Assembly: GCA_024803745.1 (NCBI GenBank) | Contig: JANJXV010000016.1 | Span: 44,235,263-44,299,262, forward strand | Direction of reading: 5' to 3' | From: Megascapheus bottae | Lineage: Eukaryota > Chordata > Mammalia > Rodentia > Geomyidae | DNA length: 64,000 bases | Part shown: piece by piece, positions 1 through 11,830 of the stretch | Numbering within the stretch: position 1 is the stretch's first letter | How the letters are laid out: each line of letters begins with the position of its first letter | Notes under the pieces: model-generated | The model's database searches: none | What the model was told of the DNA's origin: nothing | The model's input: only the letters and a program-made list of their open reading frames with translations | Made by a program: the position numbers and the translations under genes

Positions 1-3000
1 GGACCAGCGCTGCTGCAGTCCGACGTCCTGGGGCAGAGTGTGCAGGGCTGTTCACCGCACAACAGAGCCAGCGTGGAGAAAGTTCAAGTAGACTGGGAAG
101 AGTGAGGAAGGGAAAGGCAGAAAAAACCCACGAAGAGAAACAGAAGAGCAATTACCGTTATCAGACATTAAACTACATATATTATACTCCTATATAGCTA
201 TATAAAATTTATATAGGCGATGTATTAACATAATAATAAATACACAATAAACTAAACCAAAGGCTGCTATGCGCCATCTCCACACTGGAACCCCCACCTT
301 CACGCACTACACCTGGGGCCTGCACGGTCTCTGGGGGCTTTCCAGTCGCTGAGTGCTGTAACTGACGCCAGGCACATCCCAAGCACAGAGCTGTGCGATT
401 ATGGGAAGAGGGTCCCTTTAGGACATCTCCTGGCATGAGCACATTCCAGGGAGCCCAGCTCCCCTTGAAGGATGGAGGCCCTGAGTGGAATGACAGGATC
501 CCCTAAGAAATCCAGCTACACCTCGGGCCATGGGTCAGGCCGAGAGACCACAGAAACAAAACACCCCAGCATCCTGCTAAGCCCCGGACCAGCACCTGCG
601 TGGCTGCCGCCCGCTGCTTCCCTCGATTCTTGACTTCAGGCTGCAGAGGGAGGCCTGGGAGGGAACCAGCAGAAAGCTGCCTCAGGCTACCCTGGCCCCC
701 TTCCCCCGCCCCTCCCTTCCTGGCCCACCTCCCAGATCCTCCTCACATCATTTTGGGGACGTCAGAGCCACTTGACATGGAGATTCCTGACTTGGACCCT
801 GAAGCGGCCCTGTGATAGTACTGCTTTCTCTAAGGACAGCTGGTACTGCCCCTGGTACTGGGGTACATGCTCTACTTCTAGAACACACTTGAAGCCTTTG
901 GGGGGGTTGCATTATTTTTAGTGCCCAGGCTCACTCCTGGACGACACCCCATCTTCTTCGGCTTTCTGTCATGGCTGCACTGGCAGAGGTATAACACCAT
1001 ACTTGGCTTCCTTCCACTGAGATCAAGTTGAGAACTTTTCTGCCCACCCGGCCTTAAGTCACAATCGTCCTGATCTCAGTCTCTAGATACGACAGGGCCT
1101 GTTTGGACTTCTCCTGTGGTTCTCGGGACACAAGCACTTGCTCCATCCACCTTCCTCAACAGCAAGACATGCCTGCAAAGCTGTAATGGCTGACCTCTGC
1201 AAAGCGCCACAGCGGGGGTGGAAGCTGTGGTCACTTCCAGCTCCGTCCACCCCAGAGGGGCCATGCTCTCAACACAGAAGATCTGAACGCCGAAGCTGGG
1301 CTTCTGGCTTCTGTGGGGCTATCCTCCTGCCCAGTGTTTACACGCAGTGTCTTCACATGGTGTCGGATAATCAAATACAGTCCCATCTCACTTGTATCCA
1401 CGTGCTGCCAGTCTGCGGACGCCGGTGTCTAGACACTGCACTCCAGTGTCTAGCGACAGAACCCAGCGACATTTTGCTGGTCAAAGACTCCAGGAGCACG
1501 TGAGCATGGCATATGTGAAGAAGCTTCCGTTCACAGACGTATGTTACACACAGTGGAAGCTTCTTCCTTCATAAATGTAATAGGACTCTTTCAAGATAGG
1601 AGCGGGGACGAGGGTCTAGAGTCCCCCACCACTTACTGACAGGACCTGAAGAGACATTGCAATTCAAGTAAATGTCTCACGAGTAACTCCAACCCGCATT
1701 ATGTATCACAGTGAAGCTTGTAAAATGCAGCCCGTGGCCTCATTCCCTCAGGCTAGCCAGGGCCATTCCCATTGCAAAGGGGGAAACTGAGGCACAGGTC
1801 ATCCTGTGCTCTTGCCTAGGACTCGCCCATGGAACCGGGAAAAGCAGACAGGGGCTGTCTTTCCACTGACCTACAGTCACCCAGATGGGCTGCAGGCCAG
1901 GGGCGGGCCCACGGTGGGTGTGGTTGGCCCCCAGCAGAGGAGGAAATTCAGGAGGGAAATCAGGCAGTCCTTGGGATGTCTGATTAAAGAATTACTGAAC
2001 AATTTCATCCACATGTGGAGTGACCAAATAAACTCCAGAGCCCTCCTCTGGTGGTGATGTGGGGAGAGAGGCAGGGAAGAGGGACAGAGCCAAGGCTGGC
2101 ATGTTGACGGAGGGGACAGCACATTCAGTGACACCGTGACTGTTCCCCACTGCAGCCCCAGCAACGTGTCCCCAAACCAGGGGGACAAAGCCCTTGAGTT
2201 TTAGGAGCTGCCACCATTGGCAACCATCTCACCGATGAGAATCTGCTTTGCCGTTCCTCTCCTGCCCCCCTGCAGCCTGCCACGGCAGCCGCCACGACAC
2301 CCACCAGTACAGAAATGAAGCACATTGTCCAAGGCCCTGCCTGATGCCTCTTGCTTGTGAGTTGACTTCACTTCTGCTGTGGTGACAGGGACAGGATGTG
2401 GGGAGGTGACAAGGTCATGAGTACAGCCCCTAGGGGCCAACAGTGCCCTCAGAAAGGCCATGGGACGTGGTCTCCCTCCTCCCTGCAAGGGTGCAGAGCA
2501 GCGCTCACCAGAGGCTACGTCTCCCAGAATCTGCATCCTGAACCAAGTCCTGTGCTTGCTGCTTTGAACAGCCCAATGGAGGGCGTTCTGCTTTATCAGC
2601 CCAGATCCAAGCCCACTCATGTCACCATCTTACTCCCCAGGGTTGTGCCTGGCAGCCAGGCTCCCCGAAGCCAGGCAGGCACACCCAGGGGAGTGTGGAA
2701 CGCAGACATTCCCGCCTGCCCCACGCACACCCCAGGGCGTGTTTCTAGAGTTCTGATGGTTGCTGTCTACAATGGCAATGTTAGGTGCATGGACAGAAAA
2801 GAACCCTCCATTGCTTGTACTGCAATTTCCAAAGGGGGAATTTGCAGCTCAGTGGGTCCATACGACAGTGGGCGTGAACACGTGTGCACGTGAATTGTGT
2901 GTATGGGTGTGTACAAATTCCTGCACCCAGGTCTCCTGCCACCAAGCTTCCACCCAATTCCCAATGGCCTCTGAGGGCTGCTGGGAGCTCACTCAGCCCC

Positions 3001-3054
3001 CCTGTCCTGGCGTCCCAATGGGAGGCAAGGGCAGGACGGAGGAAGGCCCCCCAA
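1..3054. other. Intergenic DNA downstream of ZNF516; no gene seen
   Basis: Unique-looking sequence of mixed composition, with an AT-rich patch near 170-245. Open frames here are short, overlap on both strands and show no recognisable domain. No SINE or tandem array was recognised. Confidence 0.5.
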
Positions 3055-3150
3055 CACTGGGGAGCACTGGAGCTGAGCGCACTGGGGCCACGCAGGGAGC
3101 ACCGGGGCTGAGAGCACTGGGGCCATGCGGGGAGCAGTTGAACACACCGA
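3055..3150. repeat. Short minisatellite, about two to three units of 38 bp
   Basis: The phrases GAGCACTGG and CACTGGGGCCA recur in slightly changed copies across about 95 bases (for example CACTGGGGCCACGCAGGGAG against CACTGGGGCCATGCGGGGAG). Confidence 0.6.
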
Positions 3151-3599
3151 GCACACGGAGACTGCACAGTGTCCATCTGTGATGTGAGCACACCAGGACC
3201 CCGTGTGTGCCAGTGAGCTGGCACCTGTGGGGACCCCAGGTGAGGTGACTGTCTGGGATGTGGGCGTGGCAGCCGGTCACCTTAGAGGAATCTTTGTACC
3301 CAGCCTTTCTCCTGAGACCCAGTCAATAGTTCAGAGGGGAGGCCCTGAACCCAGAGGCACACCTCCCCTCTCCCGCACTTGCCACCCTCCAGACCGCTCA
3401 GGGCTCTTCACCACAGGCGCCGTGGGCCAGCGTGCAGCTGTGGTCAGCCCCCCTCCCCCGAGGCATGGGTAAGTGCTTACCTTGCCCCTCATGTTCCTGC
3501 CCAGAGACAGACACACCCGGTAACTTCCTTAGGCCAGCTGAGATCCAGTCCACCCACGGCGAGCACAGCCACAGACCGGGGAGGCCAGCCCAGGAGTGA

Positions 3600-4020
3600 G
3601 TGTATGTATGCGTGTGTGTGTGTGTGCATGTGAGTGTATGTGTGTGTGCATGTGTGCGTATGTGTGAGTGTGTATATGGGTGTGTGTGTATGAGTGTGAG
3701 TGTGTGTGTGCATGTGTATGTGTGTGCGTATGTGAGTGTGTATATGGGTGTGTGTGTATGAGTGTGAGTGTGTGTGTGCATGTGTATGTGTGTGCGTATG
3801 TGAGTGTGTATATGGGTGTGTGTGTATGAGTGTGAGTGTGTATGTGCATGTGTATGTGTGTGCGTGTGCATGTGAGTGTATGTGTGTGTGCATGTGTGTG
3901 CGTATGTGTGAGTGTGTATATGGGTGTGTGTGTATGAGTGTGAGTGTGTGTGTGCATGTGTATGTGCGTGTGTATGTGTGTGTATGTGTGTGCATGTGTG
4001 AGTGTGAGTGTGTGTGTGTA
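3600..4020. repeat. Compound (TG)n tract with 68-bp higher-order repeat
   Basis: About 420 bases of TG dinucleotides broken by TATG, GCATG and GAGTG. TATATGGG recurs at 3673, 3741 and 3809 (68 bp apart) and again at 3917. The period shows unit duplication and not only dinucleotide slippage. The long Thr-His frames on the minus strand are by-products. Confidence 0.9.
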
Positions 4021-4277
4021 AAGCGAGGATGCTCACACTCTGGGGGTACACGTGCATCCTGGAGTCAACAGAAGAACTGAGAAAACACCCTGGCCATTTC
4101 CCTCAGTCAAAAATGGTGCGGTGACTGTGCTTATATAAAAAGCATCCGCATTTAGCATTGTGGGTTCTGTCCAGCCAACAAAGTAAACAGCCAGATTAAG
4201 ACGGGTGCCATGTGACCAAGCCCCTTCTGGGATGGGGGAAAAATGTCTTACAACTCTCAAGAACTCCAAGATTTGTT

Positions 4278-4287
4278 TTTATTTATT
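4278..4287 (-). terminator. Tandem polyadenylation signals, probably ZNF516
   Basis: The minus strand reads AATAAATAAA, two overlapping AATAAA hexamers. A GT/T-rich stretch follows within 10-40 bases (GGAGTTCTTGAGAGTTGT, then a run of five T), as expected for a cleavage site near 4255-4265. No other exact AATAAA was seen on this strand between here and the predicted stop codon. Confidence 0.55.
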
Positions 4288-6195
4288 TCAAATTCCAATA
4301 GAATGATTATGCTTTATCTAAATACTTTTTTTTATCACAACTGAAACATTGAATTATTTTCTTCAGAAATAGAGTTAAATACATCAATCTAGTTACAAAT
4401 TCTAATATAAAGAGTACAAAATATAATGTTATAAACTGTATTTTTTTAAAAAGAAATACAAATTCTATGGTTGTTTGCATTTTACTGCCTCAGAGTACCA
4501 CCTGGCGAAGCTAACGAAGACGACGTTTCCCTCGGTGGCGGCCACAGGGGGCTCGCCCCACGCGGCATGGCCCAGGCTCACAGCGCCACTGTGAACCCCA
4601 GCCCCGCGAGGTTGGGGGCCTAAGGTTTTTGTTGCTGCTCAGTAAATAAAACACTCTGGAATTAGAAGTCACCAGAGTCACAGCATTGGCGGATGTGGCG
4701 TGCCTCCCCCAGACACAGGGAACGTGGCCGCCTGCCGCTCCCGTGGGCCGGGGCCCAGGGCCCAGGGGACGGTGGTGGTCCCATCTCCGCCACATATGCA
4801 GGGGGCGCTGTGTGCCGTGCCCCCTGTGTAGCACCCACTGGCTCTCCTGAGCACGCCTGGGGCAGCCAGCCTGCCGGCCACCACCCCAGCACATGCTGGG
4901 AAGGACCCCCCCCCCCCGCCTCTACCCGCACCCGAAGGGGGGCACAGAGGAGGGCCCTGCTCCCAGACACAGGCACCCAGCAGCCGCGTGGGGATGGATC
5001 TCCACGGCCCAGGGCAGAGCCGGGGCTCCTGTATCACAACCCACACCCCAAGTGGCTTTCGACCACGCTCCCTGGAGCACCTTGGGTTCAGAGACCAGTG
5101 TCCTTCTTGGCCTACAAAATAAATAATCTTGGGAAAACCTCTTAAAGCCTTCAATCCTTTTCAGAACAACACAAAGAAAAAGGAGTCCACTTGGCTTGAA
5201 ACAAACCTGCCTGGAGTTGACCGGCTGTGACCAGCGTGAGACTGGCCAGGAAGCGGCAGCGTCAGAGGACTCAGACGAGCCGGCCGGCCGGGAGAGACGG
5301 TCGGAGGCTCAGGCTCCAAATTAAGGACTGTGAGTGATTAACCTGAAAGATTCTTCGATGCTATCTGTGTGTTATTTGAAATGAGACACGAGGGAGAGAA
5401 GGAAGTGGGGAGGAGAAGGGGTGCGGGGGGCAGGGCAGGGGAGACGTGGAGGGCTGCTGCTGTGTGTCCAACCTCGCGCTTTCTCGTCCACGTGACGTCA
5501 CACCACGCAACACTGTGGAACTCCTGCTAGGGCACCAGGAGACAGCAGACCGCAGAGGTAGTAGAATGTCAGAAACGGTCAAGGACCCATGGAAACGACC
5601 ATTGGGGGAAAAGAGCAAATCTAAACACACGAGCTAAATAAATAAGAAAACACAAATCAACTTAAATACTATGGGGGAACTGACCTAAGGGAGTTAGCCA
5701 GTCCAATACTGAAGGTCAGTAAGACAAGGAGCCACACGCCCGGGCTGCCGGCGGCTGGCCTTGCAGGGTCGCCCCGCCCCCTGCGGCCCTGTCATCCATG
5801 GACAAGGCTCCTCTCTGCGCCCCGTGTGGCCAGGGCCTGTGAGCCGCTGGCCTCGCGTCTGCTCTCCCGGATGGGGACCCCACCAGATGGACTGAGATTT
5901 CTGCAGAGCAAAGACACTTCCAGCTCTAAATGCCAAGTGCCAGTGTGGACACAGTAAAAATGTAGACGACACCTCTGTGTCACTTTGGGTACAGAATTTC
6001 TTTTAATAACTAAAACAGAGAAAACAGACAGGGCCAAGTCCTGAGCCTCTGTACATTCCTAACTGTCACCATTTATGTTCAGCCAAGAAAACAAAAGCCA
6101 GACAATGCAGAAACGAGAGCTTGGGGCAGCAAGCAAAATGATCAACACAAATCAACACAAACGCACTCTCATTGCTCAGTGGGCAGAGGACCCTC

Positions 6196-6204
6196 TCTCT
6201 CTCC

Positions 6205-6246
<42 letters not shown>
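6196..6246. repeat. (TC)n microsatellite
   Basis: Nearly pure CT dinucleotides over about 50 bases, with one TTTCTC interruption, inside the predicted 3' UTR. Confidence 0.9.
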
Positions 6247-6499
6247 AACTTCACAGAGGGACCCAGCTGGTGGCTCAGGGCTGTCTGCATGGGCCCTCCT
6301 GAGCATGCCGACCACCTCCAGCCTCGTACATACCTGGTATCAGAACAGCCAGAGGAAATAAGTAAAAAAAAAAAAAATACATATATAATATAATATAAGC
6401 TAGCCAGTTACATTGCATTGTTTGCAAGTGTCACAAAAGCCACCTGAACTGTCAAGTAATTTAAACTCAGTAACAAGTAGAATCCAGAACCAAACATCA

Positions 6500-6545
6500 A
6501 CTAACAATAACAATAATAACAATAATAATAATAATATAATAATCC
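6500..6545. repeat. (AAT)n/(AAC)n microsatellite
   Basis: Run of AAT and AAC trinucleotides (ACAATAATAACAATAATAAT) inside the predicted 3' UTR. Confidence 0.85.
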
Positions 6546-6574
6546 AACATATGACAACAGGAAAACCACACCTC

Positions 6575-6577
<3 letters not shown>

Positions 6578-6613
<36 letters not shown>
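6578..6613. repeat. (TG)n microsatellite
   Basis: Pure TG run of about 18 units; (CA)n in the ZNF516 transcript sense, within the predicted 3' UTR. Confidence 0.9.
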
Positions 6614-6615
<2 letters not shown>

Positions 6616-8003
6616 AAACAAGTCTTTGCAGCAGAAGCCATTTTCTACAAAACTGCAGTAATCCATTACTGTATTAGGTAAACTGTCCCTCTCACCAGTA
6701 TTAAAGGTTAGGATAATTTCTGTACATGTAAAATTATTGCTTTTTTGAAAAATATATTTAGCATGCTCATTTTAATCCATTTCCTGCCTTTACAAAATTT
6801 CACAATTAAAAAAAAAAAACCTAGTAAAGCTTTTGCAAAAATTTTCACAGAACATTTCTTTCAAGGCAGCAGTAACTTCTGATAATGCATAAAATCATAT
6901 GTGCAAAAATCTGAAACTCTCAGAAATACTCCCATCGCACCTAGTGTCACAGCAACAGGAAAAGAAAATATTTATATCTGTGGAATATGATTCAATCCGC
7001 ATACACTGCGTGGTATAAGGTCTTAAGGGTTTCCACCCTCACTTAAAACAAAACAAAACAAAACAAAAAAACAAGAACAAACCACCTTGCATTTGCGTTA
7101 CTATGGAAGAGGTATATAAAGCTATCCCCCCGCCCGGCCTGCAGAGTCCCAGGCTCAGGAGGGAAGACGCATACTTGCCCGAATGGTGCAGGGGAGGGGT
7201 GGGGAGGGCAGAGGATTCCAGAGCCCTGGGGCCTTTGTGGTCTAGGTGCCCCCAGATCTGCTCCGAGATTCCTCTGCATTTCGAAATCAGGCCCAAATTG
7301 AGAGGATTCAGTGGCTAAGTAATTGGTTAAGACCTGTAGTCTTTCTTTGTGAGCAGTTTACAGAACGTAGCCCTGTTACAAAAAGGTCCTGAGAATAAAG
7401 AAGCCTGCTCTTCTACTGTCCGACCAGCTCCTCCCGAAGCCCACCCTACCCACCCCGCCGCTAAGCCTCCATCTCCCGTCAGCAGGGATGGAGGAGGGCA
7501 GAGCCGGCGCGGGGGAGGGGGCGGCTCATGCAGTCACACCTTGAGCCAGTCCAGCTCCTGGTCACCCACCCCCTCCTCTCCTGCATCTGCTATTCTCCAC
7601 ACCCACGACAACGCGGAGAGCATTGCAGTAGTGCTAACATTCCATCCACCTCCACCCAGTCCAGCCAACACTGCCTCTGTCCTCTGTCCTCTGAGCCCTG
7701 GCTCCAGCAACAGTGCTCAGCTCCTCCATTCTGTCCAAAGCGCACGAGTCTCTCTATTCCAGTGTCTCCAACTTGTCGTGAAGCATACAGACGCCTCGAG
7801 CTCCCGCTCTGTCGGCCAGCACCACTAGTGTTAGGGGCCACAGCTACGGTGGGCGGGCACGTACATGCACACGGGTGGGGAGTTCCACGGGGCTCCGGGC
7901 ATCGCATCTCTGCTGTTCCGCACAGCTGGCGAGGCGAGGTGGGAGGCTCTGGGCTGGGGCATCGGGGCGGGAGGTGGACTCTTCCTCCTTGAGGCAATGA
8001 TGT

Positions 8004-8143
8004 TCAGGGCAAGGAGGCTGCAGGGACCCCGGCTCGGTCACTGTTCACGCTGTCGCGGGCACCAGGGTGAGGCAGGCACACCTCCAGGTCCCCTTTCTGA
8101 GGCGCTCTGTCACCGCAGTCCCTGGGCTGGCATGGCCTGTCCC
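8004..8143 (-). CDS. ZNF516: Probable last coding exon of ZNF516
   Basis: On the minus strand a strong acceptor (CTCCTTTTTCTCGCAG) ends at 8144. The 140 bases that follow read in the phase needed after the 22566 donor, giving 46 residues and a TGA at 8004-8006. If joined directly, the protein would have 1123 residues. The end, with a G-x-x-EV block and an RD-x-x-N block, loosely resembles the human C-terminus as I remember it; no domain is present. Position, phase and the long UTR-like sequence below it support the call, but the protein similarity is weak. The zinc finger exon expected just before it was not found, so the real junction may differ. Confidence 0.5.
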
Positions 8144-9803
8144 CTGCGAGAAAAAGGAGACAAGAGAAGGTCAGTGCCGCCACGTGCTTCCAGCGTCTTC
8201 CCGTGAACTGTGTCCTCAGCACCCAGGAGCCCACAGGGCCTGGTGCCTGCAGCAGCGTGAGACAAGTTCAGTCCACCCACCCCGTCCTCAAGGGCTCAGC
8301 GGGATAGTTCTCCCTTCTGTACCGGCTATAGAGAAAGCTCAAAGATGGCAGGATGCCGAGGGCAGCAGGCAGACGCACAGGAGACCCCACAGCTCCAAAC
8401 AAGGCTGAACCGGGCCCCACCGACAGCGCTGTTCACTCAGGCCTGTTGGGCTCTGGAGGCCTCCCCCCACTCCATCCATCATCGCCAAGGAGGGAAACAG
8501 TCAACAGAGTACAATGATAAAACGGGGCCTGCACTGGGTGACAGGCGGCTGTGTTACTGTATGAATCACGGATCTACCATCTGAGCTCAAAGCCACCATG
8601 GCAAGATGAATCTTGGTTGACGGCGTTAACCTTGAGCTCTAGCTCTGATCCTTAAGTGCCAGCTCTCACAGAATATTCCGGCCTCCAGCTATGCCTTTGG
8701 GAGCTTCGGAGGGCAGCTTGAGTTCTAATTTCAGATCACTGCTTAAGGCTGGCCCTGTTTCCACACCACCCTTCCCCCATGCATCCGGCAGGAGAGGAGG
8801 GGGCAATGTGCTGGGGTGGGGTGGAGGCAGTGGAGGGGTGGGGGCAGAGCCCTGATGTGACGTGGGAGAAAGTGCTTATGCACGTGTAAGCCTCCTGCCA
8901 CGCACTCTGCACGAGGACACAGGCGGGCTGTGCACGGGGACACACATGGGAACAAGTCTGCCAGTGCTGCAGAGGGAGCAGAACTAGCACGGCTCTTGGA
9001 ACTCGCTCTCCACAAGCACACGGGGAAAAATGTCTCCACAATCACTGAGAGGACAGCAGGCTTTGGTTTGACTTTGCACGTGTCAGGACATGTACACAAA
9101 CGCGGGCACCATTTATAAATACAGGCACTGTGCATATGAACACAGATGTGCATTCACCTGTCACCATTCACCTGGCATCATGTGGTTAAGTCCAGGTGTC
9201 CTGTGCATGGCACAAGTACAGGTATGGGAACATGGTGTCACCTCCGTGCCTGCCATGCCACGTGTGGGCAGGTGTGTCAGGTTCTTCTAGGCTCAGCCTG
9301 GACCACTGGTGGCCTCTCCCCTGGGACCAGGAAACAAGAGGCGTGCAGGTGGCAGGGCTGGTCACAAGGGCAGCAGAGACGGAGGGCTCCCTCTCCAAAA
9401 ACGGATGGTCCTTTTTAAATGCCAGGACTCAGAAAGTTCTATAAATACTTCCAGACTGCAGAATAAAGACAATCTAATTGTTCATGGGATTGCTAAGTTA
9501 TTTCCATAAACCCAGATACACAGATCTTTGCTTTTGTGAGTCAGTCACTTAGGGAATTACAGACTCACTGAGATCATTATTTTATTACCCAATACAATAG
9601 ATACGGTGGTCCTACAGAGTTTTGGGGGTTTTTTTTCCCCAGAAATAAAATGAAACGAGGCAGGAAAGAGCCCCAGAAAAACTCAAACCATAGGGACCAC
9701 TTAGGAAAACAGTGGTCAGAAAATGGGAAGTGTATGTTTTTGGAAAATTTGCATTTTCCTCTCCAGAGCTAGAAACATGAACAACTCAATGATACTAAAA
9801 TTC
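8144..9803 (-). other. ZNF516 last intron, segment next to the final exon
   Basis: No exon, SINE or tandem array was recognised in this stretch. I looked specifically for a C2H2 finger on the minus strand (C-x2-C, then H-x3-H after 12 residues) and saw none. Confidence 0.5.
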
Positions 9804-10001
9804 TAGTGGGGTAGTGGTGGGCTCAAACCTGTAACCCCAGCTACCCAACCACAGTTCTAGTCCTGCCCGGGGAGGAAAACTTGAAGTGGAGCTTTGGCTC
9901 AAAGTGGAAGAATGCTAACCTTGAGCAAAAAAGCCCAGGGACAGCATCCGGGCCCTGAGTTCTGGCCCCACATCTGGCAAAAAGGAAAAAAGGAAAAAAA
10001 A
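9804..10001 (+). mobile_element. Diverged composite SINE (B1-like left part, Geo-like right part)
   Basis: The left part contains CCTGTAACCCCAGCTAC, the B1/Alu-type B box region. The right part has GGCTCAAAGTGGAAGAATGC and CCCAGGGACAGC, shared with the other composite copies, then CTGGCAAAAAGG and an A-rich tail. It is old and mutated; no clear target-site duplication was found. Confidence 0.65.
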
Positions 10002-10127
10002 CACTCTGTTTCTTTAACTGACTGAGGCAGCCTCGGGGATTCTACTGTTCCCTCCCTCACCGGCAAGGGGACACTTACATAGTCTAAGATACGTGTCAAT
10101 GTGCCTACCTATAAGATGAATTATTCC

Positions 10128-10323
10128 GGGGCTGGGAGTTTGGCCTAGCGGTAGAATGTTTGCCTAGCATGCACGAAGACCCGGGTTCGATTCCTCGGTA
10201 CCACATACATAGAAAAAAGCCGGAAGTGGTGCTGAGGCTCAAGTGGTAGAGCTCTAGCCTTGAGAAAGTCCAAGGACAGTGCTCAGGCCCTGAGCTCAAG
10301 CCCAGGACTGGCAAAAAAAAAAA
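10128..10323 (+). mobile_element. IDL-Geo-type dimeric SINE, full length, with 15-bp target-site duplication
   Basis: The tRNA-derived head carries an A box (TGGCCTAGCGGTAG) and a B box (GGTTCGATTCC at 10184-10194). Next come the linker with AAAAAGCCGGAAGTGG, the right monomer with TGGTAGAGCTCTAGCCTTGA and GACAGTGCTCAGGCCCTGAG, and a poly(A) tail. The duplication AAGATGAATTATTCC at 10113-10127 and 10324-10338 is perfect, so the insertion is fairly young. The left half matches the ID family of rodents and the right half the Geo monomer known from geomyoid rodents. Confidence 0.92.
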
Positions 10324-10850
10324 AAGATGAATTATTCCTATGTTTAAATGATCATACTTATCTTTAATGTGCCTATATAAAAATAGATCACACCTACATT
10401 TAATGTAGCTACCTATAGATTATACCCACACATATAAAAAGATACCACCTATATTTAGCATGTATATATATTACACCTATATTTAAATGCATCTACACAA
10501 TTCTCAATTTTGTAACAGTATCCATAGTTAAAACTGAGACAAAGTAGGTTGCCATTTTGGTTTTTTCGTTTCCCGTTATTTTGATTCATGGAATTATTTC
10601 TCCAGCTTTATCATAACTACTTTATGATAACATTTAGAATAATAGGGAGTAACTATTAATCATAGTCTTTAAATTTGAGGCAAAGAATCCAAACAGATCA
10701 TAGCAGCAGCTCTTGTATTCCAGCAGTCAGTCTAGACTCTTGGTGCCCTAAACCTGGGAGTGCAGGGGAAAAGGAAGGAAGCTTTCTTGGCTTCAAAAAT
10801 TATTTTATATAATAATAAATAAGCAAAGCCTCTCTCTGCAACATTGCTGG

Positions 10851-11003
10851 TGAAAATGCGTACACGTGTTTCACACAGCACACACCTGCAGGCCTCCTCC
10901 TGCCAACGAACGACGTCCTGTGGTCATGTGAAAATGTGTGCACGTTTCACATAGCACACGCCTGCAGGCCTCCTCTGCCGAGGAAGGACGCCCTATGGTA
11001 GTG
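10851..11003. repeat. Tandem duplication of about 76 bp
   Basis: Two neighbouring copies (10851-10928, 10929-11003) share TGAAAATG, ACACGT/GCACG, TTTCACA, CCTGCAGGCCTCCT and ACG-CCT-TGGT blocks, with a few substitutions and single-base gaps. Confidence 0.8.
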
Positions 11004-11510
11004 ACAGACTGCCTTCAACCAAACCCCAGGGGCGCCAGGGCGAGCAGGCTTCCTCAGGCCCCCAGGCTGGTGTGGTGAGGCCCCTCAGCTCTGGGAACAC
11101 ACACCTGTGGGGCCCCGTGTATGCACGGGCACTCCCAGCACAGTGTTTCCTCATTTCTCAGGCCCTGAGGTCCAGACAGGCACCCTGACACTGACCTGCA
11201 GTGAGTTAAATCACTGAGCTAGAGTCCTCGATGGCACAGGGAGAGCCCTCATCAAGACGCTTGGAATCACCTTTAGAAGAAAACGCACCCCGAACATGGA
11301 GGTCAGGGCAACTGAGCCATGGCCACCCCTGCTACTTCCAGCCAAGAATGGAAAACGGTGGACGCTGACCGAAAACCGGTCACCTGCTCTCTCTCACCTC
11401 CCTTCGCTATTAAACAAGCCGGCCACACGCCTGGCCGGGTCCCTGAAGGTGCCTCAGGGAGACAGGAAGGCTGAGAGTCAGCTCCTGGAACAAGCACCGG
11501 CCCTGGGCCT

Positions 11511-11523
11511 GTGTGGGCCTACC

Positions 11524-11605
<82 letters not shown>

Positions 11606-11689
11606 TGTGCGCGTGTGTGTGTACGCGTGCGCCGGGTCCGGGCTCTCTGACTTCATCTCACAGCTAGGACATTACTGTGTGGGCCTACC

Positions 11690-11761
<72 letters not shown>

Positions 11762-11830
11762 TGTGTGTGTGTGTACGCGTGCGCCGGGTCCGGGCTCTCT
11801 GACTTCATCTCACAGCTAGGACATTACTGT
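11511..11830. repeat. Tandem duplication carrying two long (TG)n tracts
   Basis: Copy 1 (11511-11676) and copy 2 (11677-11830) each run GTGTGGGCCTACCCGCACG, (TG)n, GTACGCGTGCGCCGGGTCCG, then GGCTCTCTGACTTCATCTCA and CAGCTAGGACATTACTGT. Outside the TG tract the copies look identical; they differ mainly in TG number. Confidence 0.92.

Larger units (their letters stand above)
4260..8003 (-). other. ZNF516: Probable ZNF516 3' untranslated region
   Basis: About 3.7 kb lies between the predicted stop codon and the first AATAAA signals on the minus strand. It has no coherent coding frame, is AT-rich in parts (notably 6360-7080) and contains simple repeats: (TC)n near 6196-6246, an AAT-rich run near 6500-6545, (TG)n near 6578-6613 and an AAAAC run near 7047-7070. 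ATTAAA variants at about 6002 and 6772 could give shorter forms. The call rests on position and the polyadenylation signal, without transcript data. Confidence 0.5.

Noticed and set aside
3398..4057. 219-codon His/Thr-rich minus frame
   Set aside because: Translation of the (TG)n tract.
10128..10200. tRNA-like sequence with A and B boxes
   Set aside because: It is the head of a dimeric SINE with a poly(A) tail and target-site duplication; no tRNA cloverleaf is kept.
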